From Euonymus europaeus (Eukaryota; Streptophyta; Magnoliopsida; Celastrales; Celastraceae), in assembly GCA_963580455.1 (NCBI GenBank), contig OY756971.1, positions 18,933,001 through 18,997,000 on the forward strand: 64,000 bases of DNA. Direction: 5' to 3'. The position numbers and the translations under genes are program-made. Positions 42,600 to 54,942 of the stretch are shown one piece after another; position 1 is the first letter of the stretch; every line of letters starts with the position of its first letter. The notes under the pieces were generated by a model. It was given only the letters and a program-made list of their open reading frames with translations. It did no database searches and was not told the DNA's origin.

Positions 42600-43787
42600 A
42601 TCCATTGTGTATTTTTACCTGTTCTTGTCATTTGTCAATTGTTAAAATAAAACATGTAAGTTGGTGGTTTATACTTAATAGGTTTTTGCTGGAATGTACT
42701 CGGGTGCCTATGAATATGAACTTCTCAGACTTCTCTTCCTATGTAATGTGTGTGAAAAGATGCTGTTCCCTCCAAAGTTATGTTGTCTTGTATCTGTGAC
42801 AATTCAGTGAGATCCAGAAGGCATTGTGAACTTAACCAGATTAACATCAATATATACAGAAGTCTGAGTATTGCTTTTCTGTTGGTTACAATCCATGCTT
42901 TCTAAGGTAACAGACCTTTTGTCTCGTATTCAATATGTCGCCAGGGCTTAAGTGCCTCAAGCAGCGGTGAATATAGAAAATTTAAGTTAGGAGAGGCTTG
43001 ACGTTAATGATGTAGCCAAGAACAAGATTTAGAGGCATTGTGGGCTTCGTTAACAACGGTTTGTGTAAAAAAAATTGGGCTGTTTATTTTTCATGTGAAG
43101 GATTTTGATATTATTAATCCTGATCTGTTTGAATTGATGTGAAGAAGCTCTGTATTGCCAGTTTCCTGTGTTCTATTTTTTTTCTTTTTATTTCATATAC
43201 AAATATTATTAATTGGGATTATTATTATTGTTAGAAATTATGATGATTATGACTGTTACATGAGTATACAAGAACAGGTGATATCCATGGTAAGCAACAC
43301 AGTGGACGTAATCGAAGCACTAGGCCTGTTTTAGTTATCGTTTAGAATTTTCCACCATAGATCTTTATGTCAAACTAAGCAAATATTTTCCCAATTGCTT
43401 TAATTTGTTTGAAAATTTTGGATACTTGTTGCTAATTAATGGGGGCTTTTCTATGTACACTGGTAGAAAAAAACTTTTATAGTCAGCTGCTTGAGAAAAT
43501 GTGAAGAACAGATTTTTTAATTCCTTTTAGTTTTCCAATTTTTATTTTGTTTTAGTTTTCCATAAGCAGTCCATCTAACTGAATTACAGCTTACTCGATT
43601 GATTTCGATTCTGTTTGTCATCTGTTGTATTCTTTTAGAACATTACTTATTCAAAGCTTCTTCTTTTGATTCATGTGCAGCCAGCTGAATCTTTGCGTAA
43701 TTGGATTCTTCTGCTAGATTTTTCTAAACCTTTTATTTGCTGAATAGGTAATGTCAACAGCATTAGCATTGGTCTGGAATTTGGCAG
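42600..43787 (+). other. 3' UTR of the reductase and intergenic DNA
   Basis: The first 200 bases after the stop contain 'aaaataaaac' near 42644 and are probably 3' UTR. The rest is AT-rich with no gene. Confidence 0.4.
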
Positions 43788-44690
43788 ATCACAGTGCCGT
43801 TTTACATGGATGTACTGTTGAGGACGAGGCCTCTGTTGGCATGGGAGCAACACTTCTCAATGGGGTTTTTGTAAAAAAAAAGGTATGGTTGCAGCTGGAG
43901 AACTTGTAGACAGAATACAAGGATTCCTTGTGGTGAGTTTGGTCTGGAACCTCTCTTTTTTCCTTTTTCCTTCTCGTCTGGTATGTTTGTCTCTAATCTC
44001 TATGTGTAAAGTGACTTCATGAATTGGGATCTGTAATTTTACTTGGAAGAGTGCTAATGGTGACTTCATCTATTATGTTTACGTTCATCTGAATTTATTT
44101 TTGGGTGACCAATATGCTGAAGCTTGAGGTTTATCTATCTACAGAGGCGACTTAATGTTGTATGCGGTTTTGTATACTAACTAAAATTTCTGGTTGGGAA
44201 TATGGCGTTGAAATGTAAACTGATAAAAGTGGAAGACATTGTATGTAGTGATTTGAGATTGTTTTCCATCATGTTCATGGGTTTCTGATGTGATTAAATA
44301 TGGAAGAGCTGGGTAGACAAGCAATTTGGTTGTCAGTTCCATTGCTTTTTGTCATCTTCTTTGATGTTGTCTTTCTGCCATGTACTGATGGTGTATGCTA
44401 TAGATTGAATGCTTTCTTTTGTTTTTGGTGGCGTGGAATGTTAATTGTTTCAACTCATAATTCTCTCCATCTCTTCAACAGTCGGCTGTCAATTATACCA
44501 ACCTTGCTCAGGTTCACGCTGCCGAGAATGCTAAGTCTTTTCAAGAGAGAGAGAGAGAGTTTGAGAAGGTGCTTCGTAAAAACTAAAAAGTTTGCCCGCC
44601 GGGATGAGGATTATGACTCGTTGCTGGGGTGGTCGTCTCGATTCTTCCTGATAACGTTCTACCAGGCAAAACACAAAAAAGTTCCCTCTT
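43788..44690 (+). pseudogene. Gamma-carbonic anhydrase (complex I) gene fragment
   Basis: Two exon-like blocks match the C-terminal half of plant mitochondrial gamma-carbonic anhydrases. Block one (43788 to about 43936) reads HSAVLHGCTVEDEASVGMGA then TLLNGVFVKKKGMVAAGEL, and loses frame where LVRQNTRIPCGE is expected. Block two (44482-44690) reads SAVNYTNLAQVHAAENAKSF, a Glu/Arg-rich part swollen by a (ga) run, FEKVLRK, a stop, then FARRDEDYDSLLG and, after another shift, ILPDNVLPGKTQK. The WGGNPAKFLRKLT exon and the whole N-terminal half are missing. Retained acceptor sites show it came from genomic DNA, not from mRNA. In intact form these proteins sit on the matrix arm side domain of respiratory complex I. 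Confidence 0.75.
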
Positions 44691-45624
44691 TTTCTTTTTA
44701 ATTCTTGAATTGCAAAATTTGGCTGTTGAATACTTTAAACCAGTAACCATATTCAAGCCTTCCTTTGTTTATTGTACTTCTGGAATGGTGAAGATGGACG
44801 TAGTCTTCCATTGTTGCAAGTGGTTAATCTCTGTTTGAGATTAAATCAAAGATGTCCCTTCTTAACAAATAACGATACCAAACAAGCTTGCCTTATACTG
44901 TCAAGTTGTACAGAATCTCTCACCTGGAACACGATAACTTGGACCAAAATCCAACACGTGATCATAAACACGATACCAAACAAGCTTGCCTTATACTGTC
45001 TAGTTGTACAGAATCTCTCACCTGGAACACGATAACTTGGACCAAAATCCAACACGTGATCATAAACTATTGCTCCCATTACAACCATGATATGGTTAAT
45101 TACGTATTTGAAAACCAAAGGGGCAATTCCAAGCAAAAATTCTGTTGAAGATGGATCCAAATCAACATGCCACCCACTTTCATACACCAAACAACTTAAG
45201 GTCTGAATGCTAAATTTTGACACCAAACGACTTGAGGCTGAAGACTAAATTTTGTGCATAGCACCTACACAACTCTTTTTGGCTCAAAATCAAATCAGTT
45301 TCAAGCCACCTGCCAATACCAGTCAGAATCACATATGTCGCCGTTCATAACACAGCTAAACTATCATTAGGTTGGATCACAACAAAGTCCATTGATTTTG
45401 CCAACGATCATCAGAATAAATGTAGATGTAAGTCCACCACAACTAGCATAAAAATGTTTGCACCAACAAAGGCAAAGATAAATTGCATGGCAAAAGAAAA
45501 AAGTAAGTAATCCAAGCAATGAGATGGCCGATGGTAACTTCCATTTCCCACTAAATTATGCAAACTTGAACTTAAATTTATCATCGGAGGACTAGGAGAG
45601 GCCACCACGCAGGTTCTTGCATCC
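44691..45624. other. Gene-free stretch; 3' trailer of the proteasome gene at its right end
   Basis: Contains the 98-bp tandem duplication listed separately. The part nearest 45624 is presumably the 3' UTR of the proteasome gene (minus strand), but no clear AATAAA complement was fixed. Confidence 0.4.
44872..45067. repeat. 98-bp tandem duplication
   Basis: The unit starting 'acgataccaaacaagcttgc' occurs at 44872-44969 and 44970-45067, with one or two differences (tgtcaagttg against tgtctagttg). Confidence 0.85.
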
Positions 45625-48600
45625 TCATATTTCCATTGGAGCAGCCCCTTCGTCAGAGCTAGGGCCTTGTTCTGCAGTGGAACCTTGCTCAGGAGGGGCT
45701 TCCGGTTCAGCAGCAGCCCCCTCTGCCTCTTCGACTATCTCAAATGCATCAATTAACTTTTGAACAGTTTCCTGATCTAATACATGGAAAGACTCTCCAA
45801 CTCCTACTACTGCAACAGTGCAAATGGAACTCTTGAGGGTTTCCCCTTGCAATGTTTCCCTTATTGCAAGGAGTGCATCCTTGACCAGATCGTCCCGAGA
45901 TGACTCCGAGAACTTCTCAAACCTGCGTTCCAAGTACGTCTTTGCAGATTGAGATCGTGACCCAATGGCAAAAGCCTGATATTCAAAGTAGTTCCCACTT
46001 GGACAATTATAGTAGAGGTGAGCTCCAGATTCATCCAAGCCAGCAACCAAAAGACCAACACCATAAGGACGCTTCCACGAACGTTGGGTGCATACCTGCC
46101 AAAATGCCAACCAAATCTCCGTCATAACACCACACAATAGCTCTGGAAAACCACAAAGCAACATTAATTCTTTATCATCCCCACTTTATAGCTGGAAGTC
46201 AATCTTTGACGAAAAGCCAATTCAGACCAAAAGGAAAAAAGACAACAAGAAATATGGTCAATGAGTGATTGCACATGAATTCTTACTCATACTGTCTTTT
46301 ATTTCATATACTGATATACTCCACAAAATACACACATACAAAGAAATGAATCCAGTGGCCTGTTGAAAATTTGTTTCACCACAACCTAGAAGTCAGAAGG
46401 GGTAAGGCATCTTGCTCTTCCCCAACCCTTCCTTTTACAACGGAAAAGTTGTTTGACCTTTAACAAAGAATGAAATATCAACAAAGATCCATTACTTGAA
46501 CAATGCTTGCAAACCCCGCCATTGAATATCTCGCAACTGGTCCTATGATCTACCATTCACTAGTCAATCTGAAGGTTCTAGAGAAAGGGAAAAAAATAAA
46601 CTCTGACAACTGTTCTCTCAGTTCATCCAGGCCACCCCTGTAAAAGTCAAGTCTGATGTCATCCGATGCGAGCGACATTAGGTGGAAAATCTCCTTCTAT
46701 CTAACCATAATCTAGGAAAGAAAATTAAGCCAACTGTTTCACTCCTAACATAATATGATCATGAGTTGCACCTTAATAAGTTCTGACTACTCAGAAGGTA
46801 AATTTTTCACAGTTTTTTGGAACAAATGAAAAAGGCAAAAATAAGATGTAAACTGATAATTAACAAGTTGGGAGAAGGAAAAGAAAAAGGGTGGCATGTT
46901 AAGGATAATAAGAACATAAGTCAAGGATAACAACAACATAAAAGCATCACCAGATATTTGTACCTGTAACATGATTCTTTCTAATTTCACAAACACTTCT
47001 CAAAAACTGGCTATTAGTCAGTCTCATAACCAAAGAAGATATGTTAAGAATTAAAGCAAATATCTAAAAGAGTTTAAGAAATGCACAAGTGAAACCAAAT
47101 TACATCCAAGATCAGTTTATTCATATTGTTCAGCCCATCCATTAGATTATTCCCATTAGTTTAGTTCGTCTCCCAACATTAGAAGTGAGCCTGCACACCA
47201 ATAGCTATAAAAATGCTAGTTGTCTACAGCTTAATAAAGCAACTATATTGGTTATCTATTGGGTTTCAGTAGTTGGCAATCGGAAACCAGCCTCATCATA
47301 TGAGAAATTGAAAAAAAAAATAAAAATAAATACTTCTTCAATCAATCACATTGATTCCCAATACAATCATGAAAAAAAAAACAGAAAAAAAAGCCAAAGG
47401 AAACAAAGTCAATTTTTTTAGCACTTCCATAATTTTTTAAAAGAAAAAAAAAACTACTTATAACATGATTCATCAAAAATTCGAGCAGATAATCATTCAA
47501 AAATCCTGTGAAATATTTTTTTCTTCTAGTAATCATAATTTACAAGCACACTGAGATACATATTCCACTAAACAATATCCTCACATCGGGTATGAGATAA
47601 AGCAGGCATCACATACACTATCCTTTTTTCACAATATTATTCTCGGCAGAAGATCGTTCTATGGCAAAAATATGGTTATGGTCTCTACTCTATCACCTGT
47701 TTCACTTTCATCCCACGACTACTTTTACTCTGCAAATTGTCTTACGACATTCATTTTGTCCTATATTTCAACCACTGTCATGTCAATCAATTCTCCATGA
47801 CGGAAAATGCCTAAACGTGCATTACAGTTGAGGGGCAAAGTGTACTTGATAGTTGATAGTTGATACAGTGAATTATTAACCTCGCCATGAAAAAGTGACG
47901 TGGCATACAGCAGATACAACTGACAGAAAACTATGAATGAGCGCTGAAAAAATAACATCATGTGCAAAACTTTTGAAACACAAGGTCCACTCACAATAGA
48001 GTTCTTCCCCATCAATAGTCTTAAATTAAGTCCAAACTTTCCAAAAGGACCAAACCCACACTCGATAGTAAGGGAAGTCCCAAAAAACACTGAAGTCAAT
48101 TGAATGAGTGACCAGGCAAATGTAAGGGTTGTAATCTCAAACAAAAAAACAAAAGGAAGCGAAACAAAATTAATTCAGCTCATGACAAGTAAACTTGTCA
48201 CATATTGTCCAATCTCCAGCACATAAACAGAATCCATACCAGAGACTACTTAACTAGGCTTTAATACATCCTTGATATAATTGATTAGATGAACGAGCTA
48301 CCGAGCTAAAATTAGATTTCATTTCAATATATCATAAAATAATTTTTTTAAAAAAAACCAAAATAAGCCTAAACCAATATATATGAAGAGTCAAAACTTA
48401 ATGGTATCAGAGAGACATAATTTCCATTCATCTTCAGAACTTGCATATGCAAGCACCGCATTAAAACTCTAACGTGAAAAATTCTTGCACTTTAATAATA
48501 AAAGCAGGCAAAATCCCAAGCATTTGACTAGCTCTGGCAAAGAAAACAATAATAACTCAGTAATTCCCAAATCCCGGACATTGCTAAAAACTTAACCTTT

Positions 48601-49047
48601 GATTTCCAAGATCTAAAGAAAAGTCTCACCGAACATAACTCAAACAGAATCTAATTCACACAAATCAATAGAATTAGGGTTCGAATTGAATCAAACCTGA
48701 GCCTTATCCGCCAGCTGAACAACGAGACGACCGACAGGGAGCGGAGACTCGTAGCTAAAGGAGTAGTTGATGCATTCAGAGCGCATGTATCGAGAAAGGA
48801 CACGACCGTCAGCAGTTAGACCAGCGATTGCGACTCCGATGTGGTCGTCGACCTTAAAGATCTTCTTTTGATGTGACGATAGCTCGGAGTTGGCCTTGTT
48901 TACGCACGCTAACACGACGTGCGTTTTGGATCGGATTCCAATCGCAGCGGAACCCTGCTTGACGGCCTCCATCGCATACTCAACTTGGAAGAGCCTACCT
49001 GCGGGGCTCCATGTAGTAACGTCAGTATCGTACTGATTCCTGAACAT
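45625..49047 (-). CDS. 20S proteasome subunit alpha type-1 (PAF-type)
   Basis: Two exons on the minus strand, 49047-48697 and 46095-45625, give 273 residues. Exon 1 starts [20 protein letters not shown], continues with the alpha-subunit signature [17 protein letters not shown], and includes [40 protein letters not shown] and ADKAQ. Exon 2 starts [20 protein letters not shown], includes [20 protein letters not shown] and [11 protein letters not shown], and ends in an acidic Pro/Glu/Ala tail ([21 protein letters not shown]), as in plant PAF1/PAF2. Alpha subunits have no active-site Thr; they build the outer gate ring of the proteasome in cytosol and nucleus. Both splice sites are GT-AG (donor CAG|gtttga, acceptor ttggcag|GTA). 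No damage seen. Expected to be constitutive. Confidence 0.92.
46096..48696 (-). other. 2.6 kb intron of the proteasome alpha gene
   Basis: AT-rich, without a supported gene. Small frames at 47185-47421 and 47761-48144 are low-complexity or chance. A copia primer-site-like string, tggtatcagaga, at 48402 is isolated, with no LTR beside it. Confidence 0.75.
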
Positions 49048-50944
49048 TTTTTCTTCGTATCTTCTTTCTACTCACAGCAGTCGCAGAGAAAACCAAGACC
49101 CAATTTCTGTTTCTCTCTGTCTGAAGATTTCTTGAGGAAAAGAGAATAGGCGTTGGGCATATGCAGGGTTTTCTTCTTCTTCAAGACAGAGTGACACTTT
49201 TTTTTTCCTACAAACCAAGAGAACAAAAACACTGGACATCAAGTGGGCTCAAGGCCCATGTTTTAGACTCCGGTTACTATTTACTCAGCGTGTATTGGGT
49301 TTCACTTATCAGGGCCAAAACTGATATAATTAGGCCGAAAAATTGAAATTGAGGCCCATATGTTTTGCAAGCAAAAGACCATTGTCTGTTTTGGTTGGGC
49401 TAAAATATCTAAGCCCATATATACTCTCGTGCGGATTTGGCTGAGGACAAATTGGTATGAATATGATTCAAAATTGAGCTTTTTCCTCCACCTAAGAGTT
49501 GAAAAACTTTTTAAAAAAAGTACACACATGGACCGGCTCATTTAACGTTAGGGAAGATTAGTGATGTTTTTTTTAAGGAATATCCTCGTAAAGTGTCTCA
49601 TCTTGTATTTCAAGATGCTAAATTATCAAGTAAATATATCAGTGTCTTTATAATCAAAAAAAATGTCACCCTTTCTTCGTCCTCCTCCTTCCTTCTTCTC
49701 TTTTCTTCTTTTTTAATTTCCATCACCAGAAATTGGCCGTCTGACCATTATTTTTGACTAACGAACCATCGAAATGAAGCTCTAGATCAGCTCGATCAAA
49801 GTTCACTCATCATTGACCATCGATTATCACCCGAGTCTTTGAAAAAATTTCGTGACATCATGCCCAACGTTTGGAAAATAGTCAATCCAATCAATACAAT
49901 CAACGCCGATGATCATGAACACCACCAATCAACTCCACAGACTAAGTCGTATCATATTCAGAACTAAATCGGGTAAAATGAGTGAAAATTGTTATGATTT
50001 CTATATTTTCATATATTATATATGTTTCAACTATGCTGATATTATATATGTTTTGGGTATGATGATATTATATTTGTTTTAATTAAAATTTTGTGTTTTA
50101 ACTTTCATTGTGACGACACTATCAAATGAAAGTCTCTTGTTTCAATATCCAAAAAGATATAATAAAACAGATATAAGAAAAAAGATACAAGAAAATAAAT
50201 AATATATGAAACAAATAACATATGTTGGAGAATGCAGACTCATGGGCATAGTGGACTATCGCCATCCGGCCACCAACCCACCAAATAGAAGTGTCGAAGC
50301 CCCATGACCAAACCTCAATCATCATTAGTCGCCCTCAGTTGCTGATTCCAACGAAATTTAAAGTTGAAGTAGTGACCAACCATGAAAAAAAGTGTATGAT
50401 TCGACCGTCAAAGACTTCGTCGCAGCAAGCCTCCACCATGGGAGTGTAACCCAGACCTATGTGCACCATTCTCACTCATTGGTTGACTAGAATAGTCGGA
50501 GGAGGAGGTAGCTCTGGTATGGGTGTAAATAGGGAAGATGAGAACATGAGGGTATTTATGTCAATAACAAAAGTTTTTATCACTTTTTGTTCTTTATGAT
50601 ATTTTTTTAAACTTAATGGATCTTATGGAAGAAAACTTATTGTAGTGTCCTTATTGGAACAAAATTTTCAAATAAAAGACTTATCTCCAATTTTCCCTTC
50701 AAAAATTTGTTGATGGAAAGTTTTTAAGAATTTAATTACAATGCAACATAACAAGAAGTTTGGTGTCTAATCTACAAAGAAGTTGTTTACCCCATAATTA
50801 TGCATGCCTATTAGGCTACGCTGGACAAGTCACAAAAATTGGGTTGTGCGTCAATGGACCATTATGGTTGCACCATAGGTGGGGTTGGCGATAAATGATG
50901 AAATGGGCAATTAAGTTAAATGTTATATGAGCACGGTTTTAATT
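49048..50944. other. Proteasome gene promoter side and intergenic DNA
   Basis: The first 100-150 bases should be the 5' leader and promoter of the proteasome gene (minus strand). Beyond about 49200 no gene is supported. Confidence 0.4.
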
Positions 50945-51700
50945 GTTAAGGAATAAATAAGACTTTGGTCTTACGGCCTACCTAGAATCTAGGAAGTAAA
51001 GCTTATTCTAATTTTTTATACATTTTTGTGGAACAATAGCTCAACCAAAATCAGCTCATTATGGAGCAAGAAAAAGCACATTCTCAAGTTTTGTAGCACA
51101 ATTAAAGCACAATTGTGCCATTATCTCAGGAATCGAGGAAGTAATTGGAGCACATTTAATTTGAGAGATTTTTAGATAGTTGTAGTCATGACAGGCGTAC
51201 AAGAGTTCTCAAGGGTTATAAAAGCACGGAAAAAAGAAGAAGACACACACACATAAATAAAGTCATAAACCACAAAATCCAGCCGAACTACTTAAATTTA
51301 CACACTTTCATGTTCAAGCTTTCAATCATTCTAGCTACTGTGTACTTGCATTCAGACTTTGCTTTCATTTCAACTTCTTTGTACTTGTTTTGTTCATAAA
51401 TGGAGTATTCACATTCATGCATCTCTTTTTCATTATGAATGTTCTAATGAAGCGCTCTATAATGAATCTAGAGTTTCTTAAAGTTTCGTATTGAGACCAT
51501 GATATAGCCCTTTCTTAATACAATTGTTTGTTCTAGAAGTTGATTACGAGTGCAATCACATTACATCTTTTTTACAATACTTTGTGGTAAACTACAAGTC
51601 CCTGACACTCTCGCAACAATCGTCTCATAACTATCAAGGAAAGGACTAACCTTTTTGATAGACTGCAATCAAATAGAGCTAGCAGAAACATAACAATAAT
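50945..51700 (+). repeat. LTR-like segment (possible solo LTR)
   Basis: Promoter-like 'gggttataaaagcacgg' at 51215-51231, then A-rich leader text and a run of short direct T/C-rich sentences ending in 'caaggaaaggactaacc'. This is the texture of a plant LTR, but no TG/CA edges or target duplication could be fixed and no interior is attached. Confidence 0.25.
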
Positions 51701-51719
51701 GAAGATAAAAAAGAATTTA

Positions 51720-52260
51720 TTGTTAAAAAAAGGCACATGTCTCCCCTCACGTTAAAAAAAGAGACACAAACCACTTTCAACACCTACAAAATATACACAC
51801 CCGTCACTTAGTTGGTCAACTTTCAAGTCAATTAACATCTGACCATAAAAATAAATTCTTAAATATAAATGAATATATTGCTAAAAAAAATAAATTAATA
51901 TATATTATTAAATAAAAATAAAAAAATAAATTGTTAAGATGAAAGATATTTTGGCTGAAATATAAAGGATAGTTTAGATAATTTAATTTTTAAACAACTT
52001 AAATGTTGCTCAAAATGTCTTTTTTGGTGTCATTTCAAAAAAGTAATAAATATTAAATTATATACTGATTTTTTATTGAATGTTTCGGCATTTTCTGTAT
52101 TGCATACATGCTGCTAATGTCTTTATATTTTTAAAATGACCTTTTTTGCGCATTATGTGTAATGATTTATTTTACTTTTGGGGGACATGTGTCTTTTTCT
52201 TAGACGTGAGGGCATAATTATTTTTAACTAACGTCAAGAGAGTAAATGTCCTTTTACCCT
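51720..52260. mobile_element. Possible MITE with imperfect inverted ends
   Basis: The left side has 'aaaggcacatgtctcccctcacgttaaa' and the right side, inverted, 'gccctcacgtctaagaaaaagacacatgt'. The common core is 'ccctcacgt..aa.aaaagacac'. The interior is AT-rich and non-coding. The ends and target duplication are not exact. Confidence 0.28.
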
Positions 52261-52315
52261 AATAACAATGATATAAACGTACAAATAGTTGTTACAAGGT
52301 CATTTATCAAGCGCA

Positions 52316-52339
52316 CATATATATATGTGTGTGTGTGTG
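52316..52339 (+). repeat. (AT)n(GT)n microsatellite
   Basis: Uninterrupted AT then GT dinucleotides, 24 bp. Confidence 0.85.
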
Positions 52340-52687
52340 GCATGTGTGTGAAATTAAACACTCGCACTTCATTGACTCAGCGAGTAGCTCGCCACTCTCT
52401 CAAAGACACTCTCACTTCACATACTTTGGATAGAGATAGTCGATACTTTTGTGGGATTTTGGACAAACCATTCAAGTTCGATCGAGTTAGTCGTGACCTA
52501 GTCAATTTTGTTTATTTAGAGTTGGCGAGAATCGACTGGTAATAAAAGAGAGCTAACATCTAAGAATCATTTTATATAGATTGTGGAAAACCTATTTAAT
52601 TAAAGTTAAAGACCAAATTGATGAGGAAATGGATTAATCATGAAGTGGGTAGTCACCTTATTGGTTCATTAAAGTGATCTTCGAGAA

Positions 52688-52690
<3 letters not shown>

Positions 52691-52728
<38 letters not shown>
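52691..52728 (+). repeat. (AG)19 microsatellite
   Basis: Perfect AG run of 38 bp preceded by an impure 'gagaaaga'. Confidence 0.92.
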
Positions 52729-52731
<3 letters not shown>

Positions 52732-54340
52732 GATCAAAAGCATATCAACCAAGACAGCTTTCTTATTATCTGCATCATGTCTTGAATTGGTTAAGTGGTC
52801 GCTTATCCTTCAAGGAAAGAATGTTTATGTATGCAACTTTTCTCTCATCTCTCCACTTAAAAGTTAAAATATGATCCTAATTTCTGTCATCATTTTTGAG
52901 TTTAAAAAAATATTTTTTAATTTTAAAAATTATATTTGTATTTGATCGATTTTATGACTTTAACAATATATTTTTTATTTAAAACAAAAATCAAATGCAA
53001 CCGAAAAAATGTGTGAAATATTTTGTGTACTGTATATAACGATCTAGAGTTATCATGCATTTTTTATATTGAATTTATTTTTATTTTAAAAAAAAAATAT
53101 CGTTGGATTCATAAAATCGATCAGGGTACAAATATATTTTTTCCAAACTTTTAAAAAACATCTTGGACCCCCAAAGTCATGTGTATATTTTAAGTGTATA
53201 TGAGAGAAAACACACACATATATATGATATGAAGAATTCTCTTATGTGCACCAAGCTATTTGAGTCACTTTTTGAGTCCAAAATATATATTTTTCTAATT
53301 TTAAGATCAAATGGATCGTAAAAAAGATAATTTTGCACTTTAAATATAATCTCAAAATATTTTATCTCAATTTTTACTATTCATTTGTTTTTTTTAACAC
53401 AAACAATATATTGTTGGATTCGTAATCTCGATCAGAACACATTTACAATTATTAAATAATAGAATAAAAATATTTTGCTATCCTAAAGTGTCCCTACAGC
53501 GGGGTCCATTGTAAAAAATTTACAGTAGACGCCAGACTTCCGTATGAGAGACGCCCATATGGCATGTACTCAATGTTAGATTTACCAAAAGGTCAGTAAG
53601 ACGTCCATCCTGTTTTTTTATTCAATTCAGTTGTCACATTCCATCAAGGAATTATCACAAGATTTAGGATTCTTGTTAGCAAGCCTAACAATCCCTTTCT
53701 TTTGCCAATTTTATTGCAATAAGAACAACTAATTTATCCTCCATCCATTTCGGGATCTTTTGCTGAGTTGTTGTCTATCTTTTATGATGACAGATAAATA
53801 AGAGCATATTTTGTCGGAAAATGCTAATCATACATAACTCAAACATCTATAGCTATTCATAATCCAAGTGTCATGCCATGTGTGCATTTCACATAGACAT
53901 TTTTTATGACAAAAATTAATGGAACAATTACTTCCCACTTCTCTCTTCTCATATTCCTACCTAAATGTGTCAATCACCCTTAACTTAGGTTATTACATTT
54001 TGTTTACAAATTTATTACATTCTCTCTTCTCTTTCCTCTAGTGTCCTTGTTACATTCTCTCTCCACCCAGAATAAAAATTCAGGATATGTTCCTAATTTT
54101 CTGGATTTAAATACAGTATTTCAAACTAATAATGAAATTATTCTGTTAGGTGCTTTGATTTTTGTACATGTAATTATCTTTTAGTCTATTGTAATAGACT
54201 GAAAGAGTATTGTGATAATATGAAGGTATAATATTATTATTTTGAACATTTAAGTCTTCTTAAATAAGTTTCATTTGGCGATAATTTTGTAACCCCGTAG
54301 GAAGTGTATGGAGTACTTGTCTGAGGTTTTTGACGGTATG
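52729..54340. other. AT-rich intergenic DNA
   Basis: No gene or bounded element seen. Confidence 0.45.
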
Positions 54341-54422
54341 TACTAGTGTGGTATAGATATTACATCAAATGCATTGTTGAACGAATTTTTTCGTTTTTGA
54401 CGCAATGGATGGAAAGTTTAAT

Positions 54423-54942
54423 CTACAAGGATTATGGCATTGTGAATGACTTTTCTGATAAGAGAATATCCATAACAAAAGACATCATTGAGGTGCACAA
54501 GTATTTGTTGGGCCTCTATGAGTTTAATTATAATGTAATATAATAAATGAAAGGATAATGTGATAATTTGAACATTTAGTGTAATTACTCTGGATTAACA
54601 TTTTACTTGCTTGCTTTATATAAACCTAAAGATTGATGGTTTATCTGCAAGATCTTGACATAGTGGATGAAATGTTCAATTTCTACAAGGATTATGGCAT
54701 TGTGAATGACTTTTCTGTTAATAGAATATTCATAACAAAAGAAACATTGAGGTGCGCAAGTATTTGCTTGGTTTTTTTGGATTTAATTATAGTATCATGT
54801 AATAAACGAAAGGATAATGTGATAATCTAAACATTTAGTGTAATTACTCTAGACTGATATTTTAATTGTTTGTTTTGTAAAAACTCAAACATTGATGGTT
54901 TATCTGCACGATCGTGGCTAGAAAACCTATATGAACATAACG
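54423..54942 (+). repeat. 260-bp tandem duplication with FAR1-like coding debris
   Basis: 'ctacaaggattatggcattg' starts units at 54423 and 54683. The units share 'tgaatgacttttctg', 'gaaaggataatgtgataat', 'acatttagtgtaattactct' and 'gatggtttatctgca'. In one frame each unit begins YKDYGIVNDFS; the second is preceded by MFNF, giving MFNFYKDYGIVNDFSVNRIF. This resembles the start of FAR1-type domains (EAYxFYxxYAxxxGFSVR) of Mutator-derived transposases. It is too short and decayed to be a gene. Confidence 0.5.

Noticed and set aside
44846..45226. 126-codon minus-strand frame
   Set aside because: Internally repeated because of the 98-bp tandem duplication; no recognisable protein.
48402..48413. 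Copia primer-site-like word tggtatcagaga in the proteasome intron
   Set aside because: No LTR, polyprotein or polypurine tract nearby; 11 of 12 bases can occur by chance in this much sequence.
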